Positions 23,294-31,313 of a stretch of DNA of 64,000 nucleotides are shown in pieces. The DNA comes from Bacillus chungangensis (lineage in GTDB: Bacteria; Bacillota; Bacilli; Bacillales; Bacillaceae_C). The notes beneath the pieces are model-generated. The model did no database searches and had not been told where the DNA came from. It was given only the letters and a program-made list of their open reading frames with translations. The first letter of the stretch is position 1, and each line of letters opens with the position of its first letter. The stretch is taken from assembly GCF_030812995.1 (NCBI RefSeq), contig NZ_JAUSTT010000001.1, positions 222,396 to 286,395 on the forward strand, written 5' to 3'. The translations under genes were made by a program, and so were the position numbers.

Positions 23294-24327
23294 TCGTCGC
23301 TCCCTTCTTTGTCGATGTCCACGCGCTGTTCTACGGGAGCAACGAGTTCCACACGTTTTCTACGAATAACGTAGACATTGCCTCTATAGTCGCGCACATA
23401 ATCGTTTCCTATAGCTTTGACCTCGAAAATCGTCCCGACTGGAAGAGCATTGGGCGACTCAATTACACGTACAATATCGCCCTTTTTATATTCGTTCGGT
23501 CGTCTCGAAACAGCTGCCCATCGTTTTGCTTCTTCGACTTCTTCGGCCGAAACTGGTAGTAAATTTTCTTCGTTAGTGTATCCGTATAAAGGTCCGGCCA
23601 GTAGTTTTACTTTGAAGTCTGAAGCTCCCACTTCGTTGTATCTAAGCTCGACGATATCTTCGGCTCTAAAACCTGCCACGTTCCCGACCGTATTTTTAAG
23701 TTTTGCGTAATCGCCCACTTGAAGCCGCTTGGTTTCGTCACTAACCTTTTGGAGTTGCGACGGCTTTGCGTAGCCATGCGGGACATCCCCGCCCACCAGC
23801 TCGATTAATCCGTCATTCGGCGCCGCGTCTGGCCAACAATTATTATTCGTATATACCTCTCCATTGCGATATCCGCAAAGTGGTGCATCCCCACCGCCTG
23901 ACAAAAGGCGTACCCTATCCCCGATTTTAAATTGAGCGAATACTTCGTTTTCCGTCGCTTTTGTCACGATATTATCAGAGTACCAACCTGCGTATGTTCC
24001 GTCTAAATGTTCGACCTTATATGGAAAAATTGAACGGTCGACTGCAACGACTTTCAATATGTCGCCTTTTTCGGAGTAACTATTTCCGTTGAGCACTTTC
24101 ACAAAATCCCCGACTTTCAATTCAACTTCTTCGAATATCTCAAAGTCAGTACCGCCTGTATCGTAGTAATCACCGAGGTCATCCATAACAAAGGCATCGC
24201 CGTATTCGTCAATATCAACCACTTTGTAATGTTTCCCAGGAGTCAACCGTGTGAGCAGAGCCTTTTCGTACAGGATATAGTCACCAATTCGGGGTTCTCT
24301 TTCGACCTTAACGTAATTTTTCGCCAT
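23290..24327 (-). CDS. phage protein of five SH3-like repeats (345 aa)
   Basis: Five modules of about 55-75 residues, each opening with (K/R/V)-x-G-D-x-(V/I)-(K/R)-(V/L): P-R-I-G-D-Y-I-L, L-K-V-G-D-F-V-K-V, F-K-I-G-D-R-V-R-L, L-Q-V-G-D-Y-A-K-L and Y-K-K-G-D-I-V-R-V. This is the beta-barrel start seen in KOW/SH3-like domains. It lies immediately upstream of polA with overlapping stop and start. ATG behind AAGGAGG. Function unknown; a DNA- or protein-binding scaffold is inferred. Confidence 0.68.
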   Translation of the reverse strand: MAKNYVKVEREPRIGDYILYEKALLTRLTPGKHYKVVDIDEYGDAFVMDDLGDYYDTGGTDFEIFEEVELKVGDFVKVLNGNSYSEKGDILKVVAVDRSIFPYKVEHLDGTYAGWYSDNIVTKATENEVFAQFKIGDRVRLLSGGGDAPLCGYRNGEVYTNNNCWPDAAPNDGLIELVGGDVPHGYAKPSQLQKVSDETKRLQVGDYAKLKNTVGNVAGFRAEDIVELRYNEVGASDFKVKLLAGPLYGYTNEENLLPVSAEEVEEAKRWAAVSRRPNEYKKGDIVRVIESPNALPVGTIFEVKAIGNDYVRDYRGNVYVIRRKRVELVAPVEQRVDIDKEGSDE

Positions 24328-24346
24328 ATTAACGTCCTCCTTCGGA

Positions 24347-24538
24347 TTATAAAAATTCCTTACTGACGTTCATTTTTCGATAAAACTGGACTATCTTTTC
24401 GTGATTGTCCGCGCACCAGTCGCGAAAGCAGCCGCCGGAACAAAAATGCTGCTCTTCGTAGTCGTCGTAATAAGCCGTCGTGCTTTCGCGTATTGGCGCG
24501 TCACAACTTGCACAAAAGTCGATGATGGGCGAAATCAT
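24347..24538 (-). CDS. small zinc-finger-like protein (63 aa)
   Basis: C-A-S-C near residue 9 and C-S-G-G-C near residue 33 (C-x2-C ... C-x3-C) suggest a zinc site of the MYM/TRASH or treble-clef type. ATG overlaps the stop of the upstream gene (ATGA). Unknown role. Confidence 0.6.
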   Translation of the reverse strand: MISPIIDFCASCDAPIRESTTAYYDDYEEQHFCSGGCFRDWCADNHEKIVQFYRKMNVSKEFL

Positions 24539-25647
24539 TTAATGTCAAACCTATCCGAAGCCTTTGCGATCAGTTCGACTGCTTCGGCTTCATCTACTCT
24601 TTCGGGTTTTTTAGTTAATACACTTACGTGATCGTCGACCCACGAAACTTCCCCGATCATGCCTTTACGTCCGTGATGAATCCCTACAATTCGGACGATA
24701 TCCCCAACTTCATATTTCGGAATTTCAACGTCGTCATTTACGATTACTAGTTCGGATGGGTCTCCGTACCATTTCCCATTGCAAGGAAAGTCTACAACGA
24801 TTTTTTTCTCGCCTAAGCGCCCTACTACTACTCTACGAACCTCACCGATTACCCCGTTTTCCACATAACCCCAACCGTATCGAGGACGTTTCCCTTCCGG
24901 TATATTTAGCCGCACTTTCGTTCCCGGATTAAAAATTTCTTCTTCGGTCGCATGGCGGAAATATCTTTCCTCAACATAAGCTGTATAGCCTTTTTCGCGC
25001 TTGTTTTCGTGATTTAAAACCTCTACTTCTATACGTTTATTTGACATAATACGTTTAACAACTCCGAGTTTCATTTCCGTATTGGTAATTCTGTATCTCC
25101 CGTTTGTCTCCGGCAATGGAACGATGTAGTCACCAACTTTAAATTTCGGCTTATTCGGCTTATCGACAACCTTTTCGAACACTTCGAAGTCATCGTGTTC
25201 GAACATCGCTATGTTTTCGTCTCCTACGTCATCGATAAACTCTAAGTCACCGTCTTCGTCAATGCCGATAATTTCATAGTATACGCCGGCCGACGCATCC
25301 CAGCAGTCTTCGTTAAATTTCACATAGTCACCAACGGCAGGTTTGCGGTCAATCTTTCGAAACTGGGAATCGCCTACTTTGCGGAAAATATAGAAATAGT
25401 CTCCTTGTTGTTCCTTGACCCACCCGTGAAGCCCGTTTCTATCGTCGGACACTCGCACATAGTCGTCTAATTTCTCGACTTTGTAAAAGGCGTCTGCTGT
25501 ACGTGTTGATGTTCCCCGTACTTCCAGCATTACGTCGCCAACCTGTGCTGGTGCCGATGTCTTAACGTAAACATGGCCGTCATACTCAATTTTCTTAACT
25601 TCACCGTCAACCATATCTAAAACTTTTACGTCATAAAGCTTCGCCAT
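24535..25647 (-). CDS. phage protein of multiple SH3-like repeats (370 aa)
   Basis: Paralogous in design to 23290-24327: modules open with A-Q-V-G-D-V-M-L, P-A-V-G-D-Y-V-K-F, F-K-V-G-D-Y-I-V-P, F-N-P-G-T-K-V-R-L and Y-E-V-G-D-I-V-R-I-V. The last module (HHGRKGMIGEVSWVDDHVSV) closely resembles a KOW motif. ATG 25647 (M-A-K-L-Y) sits 8 nt after GGGG; the longer frame overlaps the nuclease gene and adds nothing. Function unknown. Confidence 0.66.
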   Translation of the reverse strand: MAKLYDVKVLDMVDGEVKKIEYDGHVYVKTSAPAQVGDVMLEVRGTSTRTADAFYKVEKLDDYVRVSDDRNGLHGWVKEQQGDYFYIFRKVGDSQFRKIDRKPAVGDYVKFNEDCWDASAGVYYEIIGIDEDGDLEFIDDVGDENIAMFEHDDFEVFEKVVDKPNKPKFKVGDYIVPLPETNGRYRITNTEMKLGVVKRIMSNKRIEVEVLNHENKREKGYTAYVEERYFRHATEEEIFNPGTKVRLNIPEGKRPRYGWGYVENGVIGEVRRVVVGRLGEKKIVVDFPCNGKWYGDPSELVIVNDDVEIPKYEVGDIVRIVGIHHGRKGMIGEVSWVDDHVSVLTKKPERVDEAEAVELIAKASDRFDIK

Positions 25648-25667
25648 AAAATCGTCCCCTTTTCGTT

Positions 25668-26036
25668 TTAATTGACTTGCAGTTGAATCCATCGGCGCGA
25701 TACCGTCTGTTCTGTCGACCAATATTCTTTTTGACCCTCGCATTCGAACATAAAAGCACGATCATTGTCAATTCCGATAATATAGTCGACCTCGTCCTTA
25801 GTGTATGGCTCTCCGTTTCCTTTTCGAGCGTATACGACGAGAGACCTACGATCTTCGCGGAAGTGCATTGTCTTAACTTGGACGCGATAAACACGTCCAT
25901 TTGCAGGGTCCCGCGCTAAGAAATCGTAGACCTCCGGCACTACCGGCTTACTGACTTCCCAACCGCAACCCCGCATCATGGCGATGGCAGCGGTCAGTTC
26001 GCTTATTGCGCCTACTACTTGTGTTTCGTGTGCTAT
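25668..26036 (-). CDS. PD-(D/E)XK endonuclease (homing-type), apparent ATA start
   Basis: The core E-V-Y-D-F-L-A-R-D, R-V-Y-R-V-Q-V-K-T fits the PDDEXK_5-type endonuclease pattern (Asp ... Q-x-K) of intron-encoded and free-standing nucleases. The first in-frame ATG (25979) would cut into the usual N-terminal helix. Upstream the frame is open and reads A-H-E-T-Q-V-V-G-A-I-S-E-L-T-A-A-I-A-M-M, as expected for the family. AGGAGG lies 8 nt before ATA 26036, with no ATG/GTG/TTG in between. 122 aa. Confidence 0.7.
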   Translation of the reverse strand: MAHETQVVGAISELTAAIAMMRGCGWEVSKPVVPEVYDFLARDPANGRVYRVQVKTMHFREDRRSLVVYARKGNGEPYTKDEVDYIIGIDNDRAFMFECEGQKEYWSTEQTVSRRWIQLQVN

Positions 26037-26048
26037 CTTGGCCGCCTC

Positions 26049-26762
26049 CTAAAATTCGAATTGTTCGTCTAAGACTTTCTTGTCGATCGCTTCGTCCGAT
26101 GCCTCCTTCAGCAATTCGACGAGGTCTTTTTCCTCTCGAAAGTTTGCGAGTTCTTCGTATTTAAAATCGAAACCAATGTACGCTTTTGCTGCTTCGATTG
26201 CTTCGTCCGGCGCATCGCCACTTTCAAGAGAATACGTTTTGTCGACTTGACTAATATGAACAGCGTCACCTACGAGCGTGTAGTCTTTCGAAAACTTCTT
26301 CGCTGCCTTTTCGAGTTTGTCATAGTCGGCTATAAGATTATTAACATGAAATTCCGCCGTATCTATGACTCTATACGTCTTATATTCGAGATCATAAACC
26401 GGAATAATAGCGAACATTTTGCGTTTTCCGCCGGCTTTACACGTTAAGCACTCGTCTTTCCCCGGCTTGAAGTATGTCATTAGATCGGCATTTATGTCCT
26501 TTGGCGAATGTAGGCACGTGTGTTTTCTTAGCTTATAGTCGTACCCCTTGCCGTTGTATTCTTTATCCTCGTGAACGAAGTAAAAGAACCAATCGTCAGG
26601 CTTTGCAAGCATTATAAATGTTCTACCTTCGGCATTTACCTCGCCGTGCCTGCCCATTCGTACGTAGCGTGTAACCCCATCAGGAAACTCGCTATCTCCG
26701 CCTTGTGCCGCTTTGTCACGCGCCTCTTCACGTTGCTTTAAAATGTCACGAATATTGCTCAT
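26049..26762 (-). CDS. probable phage ssDNA-binding protein (237 aa)
   Basis: Charged N-terminus, then a core with Y-V-R-M-G, W-F-F-Y-F-V-H-E-D-K, and a His/Cys set (H-T-C-L-H-S-P-K-D ... C-L-T-C-K-A-G-G-K) followed by F-A-I-I-P-V-Y-D-L-E-Y-K. That resembles zinc-containing gp32-like phage SSBs. The C-terminus is strongly acidic and ends in an aromatic residue (DEQFEF), like the protein-interaction tail of SSBs. ATG behind AAAGGGG. Inferred from pattern and replication context. Confidence 0.6.
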   Translation of the reverse strand: MSNIRDILKQREEARDKAAQGGDSEFPDGVTRYVRMGRHGEVNAEGRTFIMLAKPDDWFFYFVHEDKEYNGKGYDYKLRKHTCLHSPKDINADLMTYFKPGKDECLTCKAGGKRKMFAIIPVYDLEYKTYRVIDTAEFHVNNLIADYDKLEKAAKKFSKDYTLVGDAVHISQVDKTYSLESGDAPDEAIEAAKAYIGFDFKYEELANFREEKDLVELLKEASDEAIDKKVLDEQFEF

Positions 26763-27035
26763 TCGTTTACCCCTTTCGGTTCTATTGTCCGAGCGCAGGT
26801 TGCGCTAACTTTTCGCTGTCAAAACGGTGACTGCGAAAAAATCACGTCCACATACAAGGTTCGTCCCGACTTTGCTCGCAAGCTACGCCGTATTAGGTCG
26901 CCTAAGCGTTTCCTATGGGCATGCATATGGTCGTTAGTCTTTCCTGCGCTCGTTATTTCGGGTCAGCCGTCCGCGGATACGACCGCGCCCGTCACCGCCC
27001 ACGTAATCGACATATGCAGTGACCGACGCAGACGT
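26763..27035. other. 273-bp GC-rich gap, possible structured RNA
   Basis: No gene with an SD is evident. On the minus strand there are strong hairpins (AGCGCA-ACC-TGCGCT just before the SSB SD, TCCGCGGA, GCT-TGCG-AGC) and a long-range GGTCGT/ACGACC pairing. Base composition is clearly GC-richer than the neighbours. Two short frames in different phases look weakly coding, so a degraded gene is the alternative. Confidence 0.35.
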
Positions 27036-27125
27036 TTATTCCGTCCGGTCGTCGTCTTCCCCGAGAATCATCGAAGACACACACAATATGATAACCACGC
27101 CGAAAAATGTTGTGAGAAACTCCAT
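27036..27125 (-). CDS. 29-aa membrane microprotein
   Basis: ATG 7 nt after GGAGG, immediately after the stop of 27129-27632. One membrane helix (FLTTFFGVVIILCVSSMIL) followed by an acidic tail (EDDDRTE). Strong SD supports translation; function unknown. Confidence 0.45.
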   Translation of the reverse strand: MEFLTTFFGVVIILCVSSMILGEDDDRTE

Positions 27126-27128
27126 AGG

Positions 27129-27632
27129 TCAACCTCCAACTAACGAAAGCACCCGACAATGATTTTCGTATTCATCTTTTGCCCGTGCAATGTCCGTCTT
27201 ACATTCGTTTATTTTCGCTTCTATTTCGTTTATTCTTTCTTGGATAAGCGCACGTGTTTTCGGATTACGTGCGCGGGCTTTATTTAGTGTCTGCTCGCCT
27301 TTTTCGATTAGCAGATGCGCCATTTCAAGTTCAAGCGCTCGCGTTGTTTTCGTTAGCAGACGTTTTGCTTTTCGTCGTTCCCTCTCGAAGATTGGCTGAA
27401 GAAACGCAGCGTCTGCCGTAGGTCTAACAGTGATTATTTTTCGTTCGTCAACATTGACAACGAACGTTTTTCCTTCGTTTTCGTAGATAATTTTATTACT
27501 CCCCTGCGAGCTAATGTACTTTGCTCGTCGTAGTTCTTCCCGAAACCAAGTTTCCGCATTTTCTAAAGCAACCCCAAATCGCAAATGTGCCCGTTCTATT
27601 GCGTGTAATGTCGCTGTGTAACGTTTGGTCAT
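27129..27632 (-). CDS. coiled-coil phage protein (167 aa)
   Basis: N-terminal 75 residues form a small alpha/beta region with R-Y-T-A-T-L-H-A-I-E-R-A-H-L-R-F-G and F-V-V-N-V-D-E-R-K-I-I-T-V, then a long Arg/Lys/Glu helix (about 80-160). Start coupled to the upstream ORF (ATGA). Unknown function. Confidence 0.6.
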   Translation of the reverse strand: MTKRYTATLHAIERAHLRFGVALENAETWFREELRRAKYISSQGSNKIIYENEGKTFVVNVDERKIITVRPTADAAFLQPIFERERRKAKRLLTKTTRALELEMAHLLIEKGEQTLNKARARNPKTRALIQERINEIEAKINECKTDIARAKDEYENHCRVLSLVGG

Positions 27633-27739
27633 GCGATACGAACCGCCTTAATTTCGCTACTTTCGAAAGTTTCGTCAGTAATTTCAAATATTTCGTATAA
27701 ATCGTGAAACCTTTCATTTTGTTCGTCCGTATATAACAT
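27629..27739 (-). CDS. 36-aa acidic small protein
   Basis: ATG 8 nt after GGAGG; the stop overlaps the next ATG (ATGA). Acidic (EQNERFHDLYEIFEITDETF). First gene of this leftward block after an intergenic region. Confidence 0.5.
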   Translation of the reverse strand: MLYTDEQNERFHDLYEIFEITDETFESSEIKAVRIA

Positions 27740-27765
27740 TGTGAACGCCTCCTGTCGATTTATGT

Positions 27766-27841
27766 TTGACATAATTGTAATAATTTGCTATATTTATTTC
27801 GTGTGTAAACGTTGAATATGTGAACAAGTGTACGCTATAAT
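27766..27841 (+). promoter_or_regulatory. two tandem rightward sigma-A promoters
   Basis: P1: TTGACA (27766-27771), 17 nt, TATATT (27789-27794). P2: TTGAAT (27812-27817), 18 nt, TATAAT (27836-27841). Inverted repeats TAAACGTT and AACGTTTA flank P2 (about 27806 and 27852). They point right, antisense into the sigma-like gene at 27863-28486, towards the HTH gene at 28646. Confidence 0.65.
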
Positions 27842-27862
27842 GTACTTTGGGTAACGTTTACT

Positions 27863-28486
27863 CTACCCCACAAAGCGTGTAGGTACGGTAAAATAGTCGT
27901 GGTAGCTACCAAAACGATTGGCGTCGTATTGGCGTGCTATTCGTCTAATTCGTTTCTTCATCGCTTTGTGACAAGAGAGTCCGACTTGCTTGGCGGCTTG
28001 TCGGTATGAATTTGTCTGTACGAAGGCTGATATCGATGTGAGAGTCTGTTCATCGGCCTTCCGCAAAAGTTCTGCGACTAGTTGGCGCTGGTCGCGGTTT
28101 TTTTGTAAATTTACTATAAACTCGTCATCGGTTGTTGGCGCAACCGAAACGACTTCGAATATTTCTAAATCGTCACCATCCTCGTCTACAAGGTAATTGT
28201 CTGCGAGGTAACTATTCTCTCGGCTCATTTTCCTGATTAAATCCAAACACCCATTCTTTACAGCTACAGCCATTTCTTTCTTAAAATTCCCTATTGCAAT
28301 ATCTAGGTTTTCAACAACTTTCATTAACTTATCATTGATCATTGACTCTATATCAGCCTCATCTATTTTGTATTTAGCTGACAACTTCTCAACAATTCTT
28401 TTGTTATCACTATAATAAGTGAAGTAAATCTCCGAAAAAACTAAATCGCTTCTTGTTTTTTGATATTCGGATATTAAGTTTTTCAT
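27863..28486 (-). CDS. sigma-70-like factor (phage, 207 aa)
   Basis: Residues about 10-80 resemble sigma region 2 (S-E-I-Y-F-T-Y-Y-S-D-N, I-E-S-M-I-N-D-K-L-M-K-V-V-E-N, V-K-N-G-C-L-D-L-I-R-K). The C-terminal 60 residues resemble region 4 (S-Y-R-Q-A-A-K-Q-V-G-L-S-C-H-K-A-M-K-K-R-I-R-R-I). It could direct RNA polymerase to phage middle or late promoters. The second ATG (28486) is 9 nt after AGGAGG; the first abuts the SD. Confidence 0.65.
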   Translation of the reverse strand: MKNLISEYQKTRSDLVFSEIYFTYYSDNKRIVEKLSAKYKIDEADIESMINDKLMKVVENLDIAIGNFKKEMAVAVKNGCLDLIRKMSRENSYLADNYLVDEDGDDLEIFEVVSVAPTTDDEFIVNLQKNRDQRQLVAELLRKADEQTLTSISAFVQTNSYRQAAKQVGLSCHKAMKKRIRRIARQYDANRFGSYHDYFTVPTRFVG

Positions 28487-28590
28487 GTTCTCCATCCTCC
28501 TATACTATTAACAACGTATAAAAATATTTGTTGGGGTGTGTTTTAAGAAAATCTTTTTATTTTTGTGTTGTTGTGTTATATTATACATAT

Positions 28591-28612
28591 ATGATTTAGT
28601 TTTGTAAATCAT
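28591..28612. promoter_or_regulatory. inverted repeat upstream of HTH gene (operator candidate)
   Basis: ATGATTTA-gttttg-TAAATCAT, an 8-bp perfect inverted repeat between the sigma-like and HTH genes, just after a -10-like TATATT. Probably the autoregulatory site of the HTH protein. Confidence 0.6.
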
Positions 28613-28645
28613 TTTTGAAATATTTAACTAAATGGAGATGGTGCA

Positions 28646-28861
28646 ATGATTTCGTATAAACCTTTATTACAACAATTAAAATTAAGAAAAATATCTATGA
28701 GGCAGCTACAGCGAGACCTTAGCATTTCTAGTGCGACAACAACTAAATTATCGAACAATCAATCAGTCACGATGTCCACTATTGAAAAAATTTGCCTGTA
28801 TCTCGACGTTCCGATCGAACAGGTCGTTCGTATTGTGCCAAACGAATCAGACAAGCAGTAA
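28646..28861 (+). CDS. HTH XRE-family regulator (71 aa)
   Basis: Cro/CI-type HTH over most of the protein: S-M-R-Q-L-Q-R-D-L-S-I-S-S-A-T-T-T-K-L and I-E-K-I-C-L-Y-L-D-V, the YozG/HTH_26 pattern. Transcribed right, against its neighbours, with an inverted repeat upstream. Probably a second switch regulator that controls the divergent sigma-like gene. Confidence 0.75.
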   Translation: MISYKPLLQQLKLRKISMRQLQRDLSISSATTTKLSNNQSVTMSTIEKICLYLDVPIEQVVRIVPNESDKQ

Positions 28862-28996
28862 GCGCTTTAATTTCATATTATTGAAACTCGATTCGCGTTT
28901 CTACACGTTTCAATCGACACGTTTCGACTTCCGGCCGAGGAAAATCCATACAAACGTTGTAATGGCGCACTTTCCCTTCGACAAAACTGGTCGATT

Positions 28997-29953
28997 TTAC
29001 CACGTTAAAAACTGGTATTTTACCGTCTCAGCGCGCCATTCCAACGTTTTTAATACGTCAGCGCCGCAAGCGTTGGCGTCTTTTTTATCTCCATAACACA
29101 CTGAAAATAAGTCTACATGCCTACGTAATTTCTCCTTCACTAGTTCGTTTAATCGACGGCCTGCTGCGTCATTATCTCCGCCGAGGACTAACTTTTCGAT
29201 TGGGCTTCGTTTGATTATATCGGCTTGTTCATCCGAAAAATTTACGCCTCCTACAGCGATGCCCGCTACACCAGCCGAAGCCCAAGTTAATGCATCAATT
29301 GGCGCTTCGACCAGCACGGCGGTTTTGGCCTGCGACTGGTGTATAACGTCAATTCCCCAAACTAAATTCCGTATTGGCCAGCCGTGGGCATAAAAGAAAT
29401 ACTTACCTCGCACAGATCGGTACATTATATTCGCTAACTGGCCGTCCGGAGTACGCCACGGAATCGCGACAAAGCCTCGTTGTTGCCCTCGACCTATGCC
29501 ATATTTTTGCTGTGTCTCTGCGTCAATGCCCCGCGAAAGTAAATATTTACTCGTTGCTTTGGTTACGGCTATTTCCGGCAACGGTCGAAATCTTTCGGGT
29601 AGCTTCAAATTCGGCATTCTTATTCGCAGTTCTGACTCATCGTTGCCCGTGCGCCCGTATTCCGAAAGTAGATATTCGGCAGTTTCTTCCCACGTTTCGC
29701 CTCGCAGAAACGACAGCAATTTAACGAAACCGCCCGAACGCCAGTTGTCATCAAACGCGCCTAAGTCACCCCATGTGCCAGCGTATTCTCCGTCAAGATT
29801 GACAAAGAAGGACGGCGTTTGATCATCCCGAAAGGGGCTTGCTGCGTTTAGTTTGTCGTCGCTCCAACTAGCGCGGTGTCCCCAATCGAATTGTTCAAGT
29901 TCAGCCCGGATATCGACATCGATCTTTTGTCCGCGTATTTTTAGTTCTGGCAT
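28997..29953 (-). CDS. DnaG-like primase
   Basis: 318 aa. The TOPRIM domain shows V-L-V-E-A-P-I-D-A-L (catalytic Glu) and L-G-G-D-N-D-A-A-G-R (Asp-x-Asp). The N-terminal region has the primase zinc-domain layout (S-P-F-R-D-D-Q-T-P-S-F) but lacks the zinc Cys/His. It primes replication and pairs with the helicase directly upstream. ATG behind AGGAGG. Shorter than bacterial DnaG (about 600 aa); no helicase-binding C-terminal domain. Confidence 0.88.
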   Translation of the reverse strand: MPELKIRGQKIDVDIRAELEQFDWGHRASWSDDKLNAASPFRDDQTPSFFVNLDGEYAGTWGDLGAFDDNWRSGGFVKLLSFLRGETWEETAEYLLSEYGRTGNDESELRIRMPNLKLPERFRPLPEIAVTKATSKYLLSRGIDAETQQKYGIGRGQQRGFVAIPWRTPDGQLANIMYRSVRGKYFFYAHGWPIRNLVWGIDVIHQSQAKTAVLVEAPIDALTWASAGVAGIAVGGVNFSDEQADIIKRSPIEKLVLGGDNDAAGRRLNELVKEKLRRHVDLFSVCYGDKKDANACGADVLKTLEWRAETVKYQFLTW

Positions 29954-29966
29954 TAGTAGTCACCTC

Positions 29967-31313
29967 CTAAAAATCGAATTGTGAAACGGCAGCTTCGCCA
30001 GTTTCTAGTTGCTTCACAACACCAACTTGCGGGATATAAAGTATTTCTACGGCTAAGCCCTCGCCTCCATCACGTCCTTTATTTATGCCGACAAGACCAC
30101 GACCTTGCTTATAATCGGTATCGACGCCGATAAGCAAATATGCGTCTTGGATTAATTGTGTAGTTTTCTTAACATCCTTTCGCTCTGGCAGAACAATTTC
30201 CCGATTGCCGTCTTCGGCCTTCTCTTCCTTCGTCTCATCTGCTTGCGTAATTGCAAAAATAACAGTTTGCGTTCTTCCAGCCAAGTGTCGCAATTTCATC
30301 GACGTTGCTGCCGCATCTCCGCCCGCCGTTTTCGATGTGTTCTTCTCGTAATCTAAGTAATAAAATGGGTCAAGAACAACGACATCTGCTTTCGTGGCTT
30401 CTATGTCGGCTTCAAGTGCTCGTAAACTCCTATTATCGAAATCAGTGTCGTCTACTGCCCGCACCGTTATATTTCCCTCGATTTGGTCGTTCACGGTTGC
30501 TATAAAATTCCGAAATGCTTCTTCGAAATCTTTATCCAACTTACCATAACGAATTTCGCTGGAATCGAATCCGGCGGTTAAATCAAATCCGTGCAGGTGA
30601 GCAGTTGTTACGCCTTGCTTTGCGGATATAAAAACGAATATCCGAACCCAAACCTCGAACCACCCCATTTCCATCGCCCAGATCAACACGTTCGCGCCCT
30701 GTGTGGCAGCCTCGATTGCTTCCATAAGTGTTATTACGGATTTTCCTCGGCCGGGCTTTCCGTATACAACATACACGTTCGAAGAAATGTATCCACCGAT
30801 AGTTTCGTTGATTTCTGGCAAAAATGATTTCCACACACGGAATGATTCCCCTATCTTACGTCGATCATATTCGGAAAGAAACTTTTCGGTCACGTTCGTA
30901 AAGTTTGTTCCCACTTTATTACGAACGCTTGTTCTCATTTTAATAGATTCCGTTTCCGTTTGCAACCAGTCGAGAAAACTTTCTCCACTCAATTCGCGGT
31001 ATTTCTGTTCGAATGTCTTTGTAACGAAAAGCTCTTCGACTGCTTGCTTCGCCGAGTACGATTTAATTTTTCTAGCCAAATAGTCGTAGCTGTCCGAAAC
31101 TTCCGGCACATAGAAGAAACCGTCGACCTCGGCAACTACAGTCGCATACGACGGGGCTTGCCCCCGATTTTCCTCGGCGTAGTCAACGATGAATCGATAA
31201 GCTGCTTTTTCGGCTTTGGTCGGCATATCTAATTCCGCGATGTTAAACCGATCTAGTGCTTTCGGATCGTTTGTGTCGATAACCTTCGAAAGAAAATACG
31301 ATGCGTATTGCAC
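29967..31313 (-). CDS. DnaB-like replicative helicase
   Basis: 448 aa. Walker A, Y-G-K-P-G-R-G-K-S-V; Walker B, D-V-V-V-L-D-P-F-Y-Y; downstream I-N-K-G-R-D-G arginine-finger region. N-terminal helical domain of about 180 residues. RecA-fold hexameric 5'-3' helicase. GTG 31313 (8 nt after GGGGG) overlaps the loader stop (TAGTG); the ATG at 31361 would lie within the loader gene. Confidence 0.88.
   Translation of the reverse strand: MQYASYFLSKVIDTNDPKALDRFNIAELDMPTKAEKAAYRFIVDYAEENRGQAPSYATVVAEVDGFFYVPEVSDSYDYLARKIKSYSAKQAVEELFVTKTFEQKYRELSGESFLDWLQTETESIKMRTSVRNKVGTNFTNVTEKFLSEYDRRKIGESFRVWKSFLPEINETIGGYISSNVYVVYGKPGRGKSVITLMEAIEAATQGANVLIWAMEMGWFEVWVRIFVFISAKQGVTTAHLHGFDLTAGFDSSEIRYGKLDKDFEEAFRNFIATVNDQIEGNITVRAVDDTDFDNRSLRALEADIEATKADVVVLDPFYYLDYEKNTSKTAGGDAAATSMKLRHLAGRTQTVIFAITQADETKEEKAEDGNREIVLPERKDVKKTTQLIQDAYLLIGVDTDYKQGRGLVGINKGRDGGEGLAVEILYIPQVGVVKQLETGEAAVSQFDF

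Noticed and set aside
26763-27035. Group I intron or RNase P RNA in the GC-rich gap
   Set aside because: A GGAAAGACTA stretch recalls core elements, but the paired partner elements and the flanking split gene are missing.
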